From Homarus americanus (taxonomy: Eukaryota; Arthropoda; Malacostraca; Decapoda; Nephropidae): a stretch of 64,000 bases of DNA. Shown in pieces: positions 25,987 through 37,849 of this stretch; position 1 is the first letter of the stretch, and each line of letters begins with the position of its first letter. A program made the position numbers and the translations under genes. The stretch is from positions 2,660,224-2,724,223 of the forward strand of contig NW_024732415.1 of NCBI RefSeq assembly GCF_018991925.1. The letters are read 5' to 3'. The notes beneath the pieces were generated by a model. It was given only the letters and a program-made list of their open reading frames with translations, was not told where the DNA came from and did not search any database.

Positions 25987-26027
25987 TCATTTCGTAGTGT
26001 TGATCTCGGCGTCTGACAGTAGCATTC
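25987..26027 (-). CDS. Copy B exon 13 (short C-terminal tail, stop)
   Basis: 41 nt: acceptor tccacag|GA, then [13 protein letters not shown] and TGA at 25987..25989. Asn-Thr-Thr is a possible N-glycosylation site, which fits the extracellular C-terminus known for animal CNTs. Confidence 0.85.
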
Positions 26028-28076
26028 CTGTGGATAATGAAACATCGACTTTAGCCTAATACAAAATAATATGATGCATTAAACAAAAACGCGATGTAAA
26101 TAACTATATTATGTATATCCAAACAATTAAAATTAAATAAACTACTTGTATGTAGACAAGTCCACAAAATCACAATAAACAATATCAAGGAGACATTGAG
26201 CGAAATCGGTTTTATATAACGGCAACTGCATTACGGTAAATATGTACGGTATTTAGAAAATTTAATGGTTCAGTAATACAAATTTATAACACTAAATATG
26301 TTAAATCTAAACAACTGTCAATATAAACAGTGCGATGATCTATAATCTATATGCACATTATATATTATACATATGCATGACAAAGATCTACCTATATCGC
26401 TACTAAGCTGCTTGGACACCTACCAGCCACGCAAGCAGTGAGAAAACAGGAACAGCTGCCAGCGATCATAGCTCTCAGTGCCACCTTGGCCATATCCATT
26501 CTGCGGGAAGGAACCATGGCGCCTAATCCACCCAGGGTAATGCCAATGGAACCGATATTGCTGAAGCCACACAGGGCATAGGTAGAGATGATGATTGACC
26601 GTTTCTGGTAAGGGATGGATGTGTCTTGAGGTCACACTAGCTTGTTTCTATATATGTTATTGTTGATAGTACTAATAATAATTAGCATTACTATTATAAT
26701 TGGCTGACATAATCATTAGCCACAGGAAAGTGAAGCAAATACTTTAGATTCACAATATGGCTCTAATATTTCTGAATTTTGTTTAATACAGTACCCAATG
26801 TGTTAACAAATGCTACACATTATAAGCAGTATCACTTAACATTAATGTAATTTATCTTTGTTCGTTCAATTTGACAATAGTATTTAAAACTGAGTGATAA
26901 AATTGACGAGTAATGATATCCTCACCGACAAAATTCCTTCATCCATCATCTCAGCGAGTTTAGCATAGGCGACAAATTCATTGATGATGGTCTTCCAGGC
27001 GATCAGCTGGCCTACCTCGTCACATTCTGACCATTGGACGCCCATCACCCACGCGAGAGGCATAAATATCCAACCGAAAACGTTCTGAAACGAGGATATG
27101 CGACAGTTAATTAACCCATTCTCACCTTTGGCATTAAAATAGTGGAGGAGAACTGAAAACATTCCCGTATATCGAAAATCCAACAGCTGATCTTGACTAG
27201 TGATAATGAGGTCACCAAAACACAGATCCAAACGTACAATATTTAAAAATCTTCACCAAAATCTATATCACTATGAGAGAGGGAAGCTGTGCAAAAATTA
27301 AGAATGTAAAAGGAAAACAAAATAAAAGCTAAGGATTATTGCTAAAGGCTGTCAAAGATATTCCAAATACAAAGAGTGTACTGTACTGTACTGTACTGTG
27401 AGAAATTAACAACATAAAAGTTCACGAATATTTCTAGTGAAAATCATGTTTGGAAAATCTGCGACAGTCAAATTATTATTAGACTTATTATAAACTGTCT
27501 CAATAAAGCAATATCTCTTATGTTTGCCTCCTGTTAAATCATGGTCAACTAAGAAGCTATGAGCATTATAAAGTTCATGAGTACACACCTCCATAGTACA
27601 AGTCTGGTCTACTGTACCAACCAGGTTGCACACCCAATTTAAGAGTTTGTTCAGGAGGTCAATGATGGCATTAAAGGCAATGAGGTTGCCAGCTATGGTG
27701 GCTACAAGTGGAATTGCATTTGCCACGCCGATCATGGCTGCATGTATCATGTTCGCCTCTTCCCTGGAAAATCAAGTAATCGTGATTAGATTAGGTTTGT
27801 TCACTGTGATGGGATGATTCATCAATTGAAACTGATATTTGAGATAAAACATAAAAAGGTATTGCATTTCAATTCTGACAGCATAAAAGTATACAAGGAT
27901 ACGGCAAAGTTAGTTTCCTTGTACAGTATTAGTAGTTCATTTGTATTATTAAATTCTAGATCAGCTCACCTGGCAGCAAGATAGTTATTGTAGTTTACTT
28001 GAGCTATAAGAAAACATTAGAATATCATAAAGACCTTATAGCAATGACAACTGCATATATATAAATAAATAAATAA

Positions 28077-28143
<67 letters not shown>

Positions 28144-31100
28144 GTATTTAGATTAAATTAATAATTGTTTTGCATTTAGTAATTGGAATGTTGATCATTC
28201 ACTGGTAAATTCTCCATACTCCCTAACTGGCACTTTTACTCATGGGACCCACTTTCTTTTCACTTGGGACATTCTGTATGAAGGCTTCATGGCTTTGTCT
28301 CTAGATTTTCATTTGACTGTATAACAGTAAAGGTGGATGAGGGTCCCGTAGTGCGGTACACTCACCACAAAAAGTTCTGGAACAGCTGGGCACGACAAAA
28401 TGGTTGGTACACCTGGTTACTAAGTGACTCAGTATTCCGTAATAATATATGTTGCTCGTCTTTATAGTATTTATAGGGGAAAAGGAGTAATTTAATCTGC
28501 GATAAAACTTCCTCAGCGGGCGATGTTCAGATTTCTCGTTCGTTTTGTCATATTGTATGACCCTTCAAGCGTTTGAGAACTTTCTGCGAGGAGTGTACAT
28601 AAGGAGGTAATGTCGCCGGTGTTATATTTGACAACTTTCATTTTACCATATCCAAAGGTAGGCACCCATTCTCAGCTGGGTGAACTGGAAATGCTCTAAG
28701 CACGAAACAGAGATCGTAAAGTCAAGGGCGGCAGCTGCACCTTGGCCTAATATAACACAAACCAGTAGAAAATCAGGTTGACTGGTGACTCTATTACAGT
28801 ACCTATGTTTAGGGCGTTGTAATTTTACAGGAAAAGTTGATATGTTATGCCCCAAATAAAAAATCCACCTGACACGCTCGTGTCTGAACGAAAACCAAGT
28901 TGGTGACACAATCACTTCTTTCGCTTTCCTCTGAAATACTCGTATAATACCAAATGTGAAGTGATTTAGTATACTCGCCTAAATCCCTTAATAACTGAAG
29001 AACCTCATTCAACAATGAAACAGGAAGACAACAGGCCTACCCTTTGAGCATGGGTAAATTTTGGGCTCCTGTTCTGGATTTTCTAGTTTCAGGGTAAAAA
29101 AGTTTGGCGAAGGCGAGGGCCGCCGGAGCGCTCATGACTGAAGCTGATAGCAGGTGGACGGGGTCGACGCCGAAGGAAATGTAGGCGGCGAGGACAGAAC
29201 CAGCGACAGTGGCGAAGCCTCCAGTCATGACGGCATGAATCTCTGACTTGGTCATCAAGGGCACGAAGGGCTTGATCATCAGTGGTGCCTCTGTCTAATA
29301 TGAGAGTGTACACAGTATTTATAAGTTTATAAAGCTGCTGTATACACAGTACAGATCTACTGTAAACTTTGTGTCAGTTTATTCTAACTCAACACTGGCA
29401 GGCCCAACATGCAGAAACCCCTAAATCTCACCATGCCTAGGAAGATGTTGGCGGAGGCGTTGACACTCTCACAGACGGTGGTGCCGACAGTTACCTGCAG
29501 CAGCCAGCCCAGCTTGAGTACCACCCACTGCATCACCCCCAGGTAGTACAAGATCTGGACGCAGAAGCTGAAGTACAGCGTCACTGGTAACACCTGCACA
29601 CCAACAGGAAACAAGTCAACTATAAAGTTAAGTATCCTTTCACACCTGGATGAGCTGAGGGTGCCCCGGGCACTGATCATAAAAGCTTTGTATCTATATT
29701 CGGTTCTGCACCCCATAAATAAAATGTAACAAACTTTGTATTGTGATTTTATTGTTACTTTCACTGCCCAAGTTTTTCAAAATTTTGTAACATTGGTCCT
29801 TCGTAGTTTTATTTTCCTCACACTGATGTAAGTAACAGTGAGCGAAAGAACCTTACCGTAAAGGCAAAGATATGCATGACAGCGGCCAGGTCGCCGAAGA
29901 CAAAGTTTGAACCAGCGTCAGTGGTAGCCAGGAAGGCGGAGACTTTTCCAGCCAAACACTGGAAGATGGCTCGACCAAGAGGCCAGCGTAGGATGATCAG
30001 ACCAAGCACGAACTGTAGCAACATCCCCCACACTACGTGACGCCACCGGACCTGACACACCAAACAAGTCTTCATTATATGGTACAGTATTACACTATGG
30101 TTCTCCTACCTTCACACTACACTCTCTTTACTGTTGATATACACAAGATTCTGTTTAATACTGAACAAGCCAATATATTTTACAATGATCTATATAACAT
30201 TGCACACTGACACTAAACAATGAAAGAACTTTGAAATATTTGTCATGAGAAGAGAGTTGTTACTGGCTCACCACGTTCGTAAATAAAGGAACTACTATAT
30301 ACACTAGGCTGAGGAGATACCACCGTAACACTATCCTGACAATGGTATCTGTCGCTGCCTTACAATACAATTACTACACATTGATAACAACTAGGAAGTG
30401 AAGCTGTCTTACCTTGCCTGGTGCTCTGGAGAATGTGAAGCCAAACAGCAGTAAAACGAATACGCCGAAAACTGACTGGAGTCGTTCGGAATCGTCGATA
30501 GTATCCCATATTAAGAAGGCTCCCACCGCCACCGTTAACACCAAGTATAGGGCCCACCTTACCCACCTGCACCACGCCACAGCCAGCCACCACAGCACCG
30601 AGGAGCAATCAAGAATATAAACTATTAACACCACCAACTACAACCAGTGCCGGATTTAGACCTGTGGAGGCCCATGGGCAGCCTCTTTGTGGAGGCCCCC
30701 CTCATTATAACTACCCAAGAGGGTGGGATGGCGAGCCTAAACATCTGGGTGTTCCGGGGGGCACTGTAAGCCTCCCGGGAAAATTTTGAAATTTGAACAC
30801 TTCTTTGGGGAATTTTGAAGCCATATGCAGTTATATTGAGGAAATTAGAACATTGAGAAATTTTTAATTAACTGTATATAACCAGGTATTCATGAATTTC
30901 AAGGAGTAGCTAGCCTAATTTCTATCACGCTTCTTGCTGAACATAGTTTTACGTGATGGAATAGATAAACATGAATTTTAAAGAATGAAAATAAATATAA
31001 TCCAAATGAATAAACAAATAAATAAAATATTGTAAAATGTGGAGGCCCCTGGGCAGCTGCCCACTTTGCCCACTCCTGAATCCGGCCCTGATTACAACAG

Positions 31101-34100
31101 CAGTAACGATCACACAGCACAAAAATAGGGAAACAAATTACTGAGCTTAGTAATATAGGTATTTTGCGTTATTGTTTCTGATTATGCATACGTACAGTAG
31201 TCTGCTAAAAGATTTACTTTAAGGACTGTGTCGCCTTCCCTAGAGGATCAAGAAGAGAATCGTTAGATAATTGCCAGATTGCTTTTCTGAGGGGGAGTGA
31301 TTAAATAATTTGTAGTTCCAGAGCCCAGAAACACAAACGTTCGTACGATGAATTATCCATGCCAAAGAATGTACTGTACCTAACTGATCATTAATGTACC
31401 CTAAAAGAAAAAAAAATCCAGAAATCCATTAACTCCACCACAACTCCACCTTAATTTGATAGATTTAAGATATAAATTGATATTTTACCCCAGCTAAAAT
31501 TACTATCATTTTGCTTTATCTATATGCTTATATCATCTTAAGCAGAAAATATTGAAACTGCTTCTAAAATCTTTCTTTCACGTTTTTAGTTTTATTTACG
31601 TGAATATGTATGAAAGTCCAGGGGTAAAGACTGGTGTGTGTGTGTGTGTGTCAATCACAGTACGACTGAAAGATAACAGATGTCCCACCTGAGAGACCAC
31701 GCTCGCTCATACGCTTTATAGACTGGCTTGAGGACTATGTTATTGATGGAACGACCATAGTATGGCTTGATCACCTGAAACAAAAGACATGTAATGTTAA
31801 ATGGTCTCTGCATAAACTGATACGTAAATATTACAACATAAGCACTGACATCAAGTGTAATAGGTGTTTCAACCAATCACATTCTTGACAAACTATCTAT
31901 ATTTATCACAAGGTCCAATTTAATCACCTATTTAAAGTTGTTTAAGTGGTACACACCAGTTGATACCGCTTCCCTTCCTCCCTTTTGCCTCGGTTACCAA
32001 GTAGTTCAAAACACTTACCAGAAAATAAGACATGCCGATACCCACACAGAAGGTCAGGATAATGAGTAAGCCGTCAGCCTCACACCAGTAGTTGAAGCCC
32101 TGAAACATAAAGACAGTAGTAGTGGCATAAAGACAGCGGAACAGAAGCTATGACTCGGGAAAACAGTAAGATAAGAGTGGGGAAAAAACAATGTGAGAAA
32201 CTGTGATAATTTTTGGTGAACTTTTAGTGAATACACCAAGGAAACATCTTATACATGCACCCGAATATGTAGATATTAATATTTGAAGAAATCATCTGAT
32301 CGTTACAAAGGTTAGAGGTTGTGGAACAAATTTCCACCACACCTAACTTAACCTAGCAAGACTCGGTGTAATCTAACATATTCTAGCCTACTTTAACTTA
32401 GTTAATTCTAACCTAACCTAATATGGTTTTATCTGACTTGGTTCAACATAATCTAATCTAACCTAGCCTAACTTAACACGGTGTTAGGACTTGAAATTGT
32501 GTGATTTTGTTAACTTAGTTTTTCAGGTAATGGAGTAGAAGATTTTACCAAGTGAGAAACAGACTGGCTGGGTAACCTTCGATGGAAATTTGCCCATGTC
32601 TTATTCTCAGTAGTATCTCGCAAGAATATTAAAATGAATTTACTGCAGAAATATAACCACATCTACAGTGCGAAATTTCATATGCTAAAAACCCAAACAG
32701 AAAGTTTCGCACTACTGTAGTATGAAAATGCAAGTGGGTTCCGGGGATCAGTTTGAGACAGAACGGATACAGCAGACTATTAAATTGAGCATTCGGTACA
32801 GAAAGAGGGACTGTGGCCGGCACTATACTCAGCCACCTTCGCTTCCCAACTGTAAAGTTAGGTACCCATTCACAGTTGGGTGGACTCAGGGGACCTGGAC
32901 TTTTAATAACAACCCTTATGACGGGAGGCCCTTCATTCCTACGGTACTACCCTTTTCACACTTTACAAAGTAAATATTTGTCAGAGGAAGCAGTTTCTTA
33001 AGTATGAATACTGTGAAAGATAAGTTTTGAGTATCACTTGAAGTCACACTGCACGTGCCTGCAAAGTTCAACAAACTGCCACAGATTCGTTGGATGCCCA
33101 GGAATTACTTCACCTCAAAATTATCATACATATAGTAGCTATTGTAACACTAAACATGTAATTATACTTGAAAATGAATGTTTTAAGTATGGAAATAGTT
33201 TTTGTATTTCATGAAAAACGTACTTTTCTCTTGACCTTAGCCTACCACTTCAACACAACGACCCGTGTTGAAATATGTGAAAAAGAGGCCCCATGAGATT
33301 TCTAGGGATTTACTGTCAAGACGATTATACTATGCAAATTTTCACTCAACATTCAAGTCTACAGTGAAAAACTATGTTAAAAAAACCACTTGAAAGAATC
33401 TCGGCAAGAGAAACAAAGCCTCCAACACTTCCCTGTATCGTCACATGATAAGAGTGTAAGTTACCACACATGGTAAAAGAGAACACTTGGTAGCCAAACT
33501 GTGACTGATTGGAAAACTTGGTGTCATGTTTCTTAAAATATAGATCAAGGATTCGTGCAATCTCTCAAGATGTCAACAGATAAAACGATAGAAATAAGCC
33601 AAATCTAGCCTCATACGCTTAAGGTATATTTGGTTAAGTAGGTCTGATGGAAAGCATGAGTCAAGCTCTCCTGATTAAATCACAAGAAGTAGAGCAATTA
33701 TCTAATCACTAAAGCTCGGTGGTATATATCTGACATTACTGTAACAAAATACTTCATATTACCTCCATCTCTGTCTTGATAGCAAGTACGGCGTAGAAGT
33801 AGGCGAGGTAACCAACTCCCAACAATATTGACACTGCTAGTTTCCGCCACCTTTTAGTGGCGTGCCCCTGCAACAGGACCAAGATGTAGATAACAATTAT
33901 ACACTTTAAAGAAACATATCTTGAGAGGTAGTTTTAATGATTCAAAAGTGTACCACATTTGAATGCTGTTTTGGGATCATTTGTGAGACAGCAAACGTTG
34001 TGTTTACAGGACAATAAATCACTTACGTGCCATGTTAACCGTGAACCATCGTGACCCCTACACAATGTAAACAACTTACCTGAGTTGGGGCAAGTATTTT

Positions 34101-35503
34101 GCCACGTGGATGTATTTTTGCACTCTGGATCTATCTTAATAGCTGTTATCACGGAACCGCTTAGATAATAAACTACACATCGCCTCACATACCTGTAGGA
34201 AGCTATCTGTCTTTGCTTTCAGCTGGGCATAATTTGGTAGAAGAGTGAAAAGTCCGTAGTCTTCGTCATCGGATCCCTCTTCACCCATGTCGTTGGGGTA
34301 CGCACCATCTGTTGTGGTGCCGATTACAGTGATGGGTGTTCGGCTGGCGGTGGTTTTATGAACGTTGACGGCGGTAGTGGCGGCGTTACCGTTGTCATGG
34401 TTAACTTGAACATGTTCAAGAGGGGTTCCTTTCACGCCCTGGTGAACATTTTATTGTATTACTAAACTAAAATAACGAAAACATTAGTTTGGAAACACCA
34501 TAAGCCGTGTCTGGGGTGCGAAGTTGAGAGGTGGATTTGTTAAGTTTGCTGGGGCAGAGAAAATGAGTTTGAAAGACTGGTAAAAAAGTTTTTCATTTGT
34601 GAGTGATGGAAAGGAGAGACAGAAGAAGGCCGAGGAGATGAAAGGACTGAGCGAAGGAAACACAATTGGAGAGGGTGAACAGTTGAAACTTTAAGAAAAT
34701 ATTGAAGTAAAGGAGCACGTAGAGCACGACCAGAGAACATTGCATCAAGTGTTTGGGAGCCCCCCGGTTTGGAGGTTAAGCTTGGTAATTTTAAATCATT
34801 TGCGAGGGAAACGTCACAGAAGAAAAGTGTCTTAAAATTGTCTAAGCTATCGGATAAACACAATTGCTCAAATCGAGGGCTCTATTGATTGAACATGCAA
34901 ATTTACCAAAAATAAGTGTACATGAGTAGTGGTAAGGCGCGTATCTCACCAATTTGCCAAGGGTTTGAATTCTGCTTGGCCCAGACACACGTTAAAAGGG
35001 GTTGTTATCTAGTGTGACCTTACCAAACATCACAGCCCGTAGTCCATTCTCCTATACCCATACTGAATAGACCAACCGCCCGAACGGCTATTAAGCTGAG
35101 TGGTGGAAAAAAAAAAAAGAAGACGAATGGAGTGTGGGTTTAAATGTTTGAAAAGGAGAAAGGAGAAGCAGGAAGAACTCAAGAAAAATATTAATGACGA
35201 AATTTTTTTATCACTTGCACATAATAAACACTCGAGATTGTGGAGGTAGCAGCCTTCTGGCTGCCAAGCTCTTTCAATAAACCGTTAATTATTATTATTT
35301 ATTATTACTCATACCTCAGTTACCTCCTTCATGGGAATGGCTTCCAGTGGACCTGTGTCTGGCTCGAACGCAGCGTTGATCTTAGCGCAAGTATTCACCC
35401 TTCCTTTGTTCATTCCATCTTCAGCGTTGACCTCAGTTCTTGCGTTCTCGTCATCTGGGTTGAGTGGTGTTTGTGTTGTGGCAGGTTGATGGAAATCATC
35501 CAT
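25987..35503 (-). CDS. SLC28-like: Na+-coupled concentrative nucleoside transporter, divergent copy B (13 exons)
   Basis: A predicted 675-aa transporter (2028 nt with TGA), intact, with the same exon lengths and phases as A and C from exon 3 to exon 12. Start ATG at 35503 in a good context (accactaccATGG). The N-tail is the longest of the three (145 aa in exons 1-2), acidic and Thr-rich. Core differences: the hairpin motif reads FLGM|TEAPLM, not FLGQ|TEAPLL; exon 10 reads [15 protein letters not shown], not [14 protein letters not shown]; exon 12 reads [15 protein letters not shown]. The catalytic Glu residues (TEAP, NEFVAY) and the Asn/Ser of exon 12 remain, so a working Na+ symporter with altered substrate preference is a reasonable inference. 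Intron 6 is short and carries no element; a hAT MITE lies in intron 5 and a SINE in intron 1. Intron 9 (27764..29040) holds a (TA)n run and otherwise nothing clear; intron 3 (32100..33762) holds an AACCT-like tract. Confidence 0.95.
26424..26604 (-). CDS. Copy B exon 12 ([11 protein letters not shown])
   Basis: 181 nt. [19 protein letters not shown]; the segment after it ([15 protein letters not shown]) differs clearly from A and C. Confidence 0.94.
26926..27084 (-). CDS. Copy B exon 11 (NEFVAY)
   Basis: 53 aa, [17 protein letters not shown] and [14 protein letters not shown]; the conserved Glu is kept. Confidence 0.94.
27589..27763 (-). CDS. Copy B exon 10 ([11 protein letters not shown])
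   Basis: 175 nt. [18 protein letters not shown] then [15 protein letters not shown]. Asn to Thr and Ala to Gly changes fall in a stretch that is constant in A and C. Confidence 0.92.
28062..28136. repeat. (AAAT)n/(TA)n microsatellite in intron 9 of copy B
   Basis: A few AAAT units then about 55 bp of TA. Confidence 0.92.
29041..29294 (-). CDS. Copy B exon 9 ([17 protein letters not shown])
   Basis: 254 nt, phase 2. [12 protein letters not shown] and [17 protein letters not shown]; near-identical to the family consensus apart from Met for Leu after TEAPL. Confidence 0.95.
29432..29593 (-). CDS. Copy B exon 8 (hairpin 1 first half, ends GM)
   Basis: 54 aa ending [14 protein letters not shown], donor ATG|GTGAGA. 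The last codon is ATG (Met), where A and C have CAG (Gln). Confidence 0.94.
29857..30051 (-). CDS. Copy B exon 7 (RWPLG)
   Basis: 65 aa, [31 protein letters not shown] and SNFVFGDL; same borders as in A and C. Confidence 0.93.
30413..30566 (-). CDS. Copy B exon 6 (two membrane helices)
   Basis: 154 nt, [15 protein letters not shown] to APGK; acidic loop DTIDDSER between the helices. A hAT MITE begins about 80 bp upstream of its acceptor. Confidence 0.9.
30645..31090. mobile_element. hAT-type MITE in intron 5 of copy B
   Basis: 446 bp with terminal inverted repeats (CAGTGCCGGATTTAG at the left, CAGGGCCGGATTCAG read from the right). It is flanked by an 8-bp duplication with one mismatch (ACTACAAC / ATTACAAC), the size hAT transposases make. 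No transposase is coded. A related fragment lies at about 59815..60060. Confidence 0.85.
31689..31774 (-). CDS. Copy B exon 5 (linker)
   Basis: 86 nt, phase 2 at its end (AG|G). [19 protein letters not shown] matches the linker position of A and C. Confidence 0.88.
32019..32099 (-). CDS. Copy B exon 4 (NYWCEADG)
   Basis: 27 aa, [15 protein letters not shown] then a second helix. Acceptor gtttcag, donor CTG|GTAAGT. Confidence 0.9.
32333..32482. repeat. Degenerate AACCT-like tract in intron 3 of copy B
   Basis: Many TAACCTA/CTAACCT words with changes, the complement of TTAGG. Confidence 0.65.
32850..32900. repeat. Short dispersed repeat (GTACCCATTCACAGTTGGGTGG)
   Basis: Closely matches about 28655..28700 (GGCACCCATTCTCAGCTGGG), in another intron of copy B. 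Confidence 0.45.
33763..33867 (-). CDS. Copy B exon 3 (first membrane helix)
   Basis: 35 aa: basic HATKRWRKL followed by a helix ending [16 protein letters not shown]. 105 nt, phase 0. Confidence 0.9.
34193..34438 (-). CDS. Copy B exon 2 (N-tail with LTLLPNY-type motif)
   Basis: 82 aa, about twice the length of exon 2 in copy A. A Thr-rich stretch precedes [16 protein letters not shown], the block shared with A and C. Donor CAG|GTATGT. Confidence 0.88.
34925..35115 (+). mobile_element. tRNA-derived SINE in intron 1 of copy B
   Basis: Head GTAGTGGTAAGGCGCG and a decayed B-box (GGGTTTGAATTC), body, then ACCGCCCGAACGGCTATTAA and GAGTGGTGG plus an A run. It shares its 3' end with the SINE at 14985..15145 and with the LINE tails. 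Confidence 0.65.
35315..35503 (-). CDS. Copy B exon 1 (start codon exon)
   Basis: 63 aa from [20 protein letters not shown] to KEVTE, donor GAG|GTATGA, phase 0. A (CA)n-type run and a possible 5'UTR acceptor lie upstream. It has no match to exon 1 of A or C beyond a general acidic character. Confidence 0.85.
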
Positions 35504-36370
35504 GGTAGTGGTGTCACTTGATAGTAATGTGACAATCTGTGAATGTTGAAGCGTTGGCAGTGGTGTGAAATATGTGTGTGTGTGTGTGTGTTTGTGTACC
35601 ACTTCTCGTCGAATCCACTGTCAAGTATCGACTATCTACTGCCACCGCTTGTATCGGAGAGTGAGGAAATAACTTTTCAACTCTGATAAGATTACTTGCT
35701 TTTATCTCCAAAATATAAAAAAATGATCTCATCAACCAACACGCAATTATGTTCAAACTCAGTGTTGGTTCATTAGGATCGTCATCCAAGTGAAATTTAG
35801 TTATTCACACAGATAATGTAAACAAAGCAAAAGTTGTTTTTATGAAAGAAATAATAATTAAAGTAACAATTTTATATTTTTCCGCGTCTGTATGTTTAGC
35901 CAATCAAACAGTCATTCTGTGAATGCATGCCTGTTTTCTTAGTATGAAATTAAAATAATAAAATTCAAATATCTTATAAGATGAAACAAATAAATATACG
36001 AATGTGAACATAAATGAACGGACGTTTGAAGATATTTTTAAATAGTTACTTATATATTACCAAAACGTTCTTTATGTCGCACCCTTCATGGATGGCGCGT
36101 TAAACACAGGCCACAAAGAAAATAATGGGTTTTAAAGGGCGTTCTATTTCCTTCCTGTACATTCCTTCTCCTTGCAGTAAGTGAAAGTAGTTCAGTGTAA
36201 AGCATGTAGGAGTTACAGGTTACTGCATCACATTGTGGGGTTCAAGTTTGTTTGGTTCACACTCAGGATGGGTTGGAGAAAGGAAACTCACAATGTGCTC
36301 TCTATATACATGTTGTATTGGATGTACAATGCAGCTTGGTGCTGGGAAGGCAGCATGGTTATAAGCGTGA

Positions 36371-36711
36371 TGTAGAGAGAGCTGGTTGGTGAGGACGCTC
36401 AGAGAAGGACAGCTTGTGGGTCGCCATGCTCGCCAGCGGGAGAGAGGACCGCCAGGCAGGCGGCGGAGGTGGTGTTGCTGGCTGGTTGGTGTAGGTAGAA
36501 AGAGCGGCAGATCACCACGAGGTCAGGTCTTAAATAGCGGGGGTAGGCGTGGCTTAGCAGTTGACCCTCGCTCCGTGGTGATGGCGGCGCTGGTTGACCT
36601 AGACCACGAGGCATACACTGGGGAATTGGTGGGGTCGGCTAGGCAGCGACAAACAGCGTTTGTAGGGGAGAATTCCACTACAACATTCTAATAAACTACA
36701 CTGTGGTGACA
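36371..36711. other. GC-rich block, possibly a solo LTR or CpG-rich regulatory piece
   Basis: The only clearly GC-rich stretch of this size. It has a TATA-like TTAAATAG near 36530 and AATAAA at about 36690, the order expected in an LTR. I found no convincing target duplication. It lies about 0.9 kb upstream of copy B exon 1. Confidence 0.3.
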
Positions 36712-37024
36712 CACCAATATGCAAAGGTGGAGATGTAAGCTGGGTCCTAGTGCTGCAGGATCAACACGAGTTGAACAGACTAACAATAATAAGTAATATT
36801 CTTGCGTTCACCACGGCGACGCCTGCGCCATCTACCTGATGAGTGGCGACCATCTGTTGTCCTCCTGCCTCACTCAGCTGTTATCACCATTTCCTATATT
36901 TTTTCGTAGGTATGCCACTTCCTTCTTTATTTCCCACATCCCATATTCTTTTGTCATTTTACCCTCTTCCCCATTCCTAATTTTCTGGCTCCACTCCCTT
37001 TCCCTAATACACAGTCTGGTCACG

Positions 37025-37245
37025 TACGTACTTTTACTTTTATTCTTCAAGTCGTCGCTGATTGGTTCGTTAGCCACTTGGGCAGTCGGTCACATCTGTT
37101 GGCAACTTGGCAAGGACTGGGCATGCACTTGCACTGGCTCTTGAATGTAATATGTCAAGGTAGGTTATCTACCTACCTTGATATGTGTACCTGCGGCTGC
37201 GCCAGTGTTGGTCAAAAACTGGTCTTGAAAGAGCTCACATTGTGA
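37025..37245 (-). mobile_element. LINE 3' tail fragment
   Basis: Minus-strand end of the GCCGATCAGTGG LINE family (CTGATTGGTTCGTTAGCC on plus), with the RT end region GGCAACTTGGCAAGGACTGG. It is interrupted by a perfect hairpin at 37155..37181. Confidence 0.72.
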
Positions 37246-37849
37246 TTGCACTACACGAGGGATCTCTTAGTTGTTCAGTCTACTGAATACTAGTTTGAAA
37301 CGGTCCCACTCAGGGATTCAAAGGTATAATACTAAGAGTTTGTCTTACTGTAGTTATCTTTTTACAGATCTTTCTCACCTCCAATTCTCCCACCCATCAC
37401 AACAATGGACGAGTTGTCGGTTCTGGGTAAACACAAGGAATACACTCTGCCTCTTTCGTAGAGCGATAAAAGTTTAAAGCCTTGCTATAATAGCGAGATA
37501 AAATTATTTCTCTAGAAACAGGACCGCCATTTGCGTTGACGTCACCACCTTCCCTGCCGATGACGCAGGGATAGAGATACGAGTCAATTTAGAATGACAT
37601 TGTCTGGACTTTGTTTTAAGAGTGCCTGATGTTAGGTAAACATGACAACATAGTGCTGTTATTGTTTTGATGATTCACAAGTGAACCATTGAGATGTATC
37701 ATTTATATTTATTAATGAGTAAATTTTACTTTAACTACCATAAGTATTTGGATGCTTAGATTCGAGATAGGCTATATTGGGTAAATTTTTTTTACCGATT
37801 GACCAGCCATCTTACGAAAAAAATTCGACAGACAACTCGTCCATTGTAG

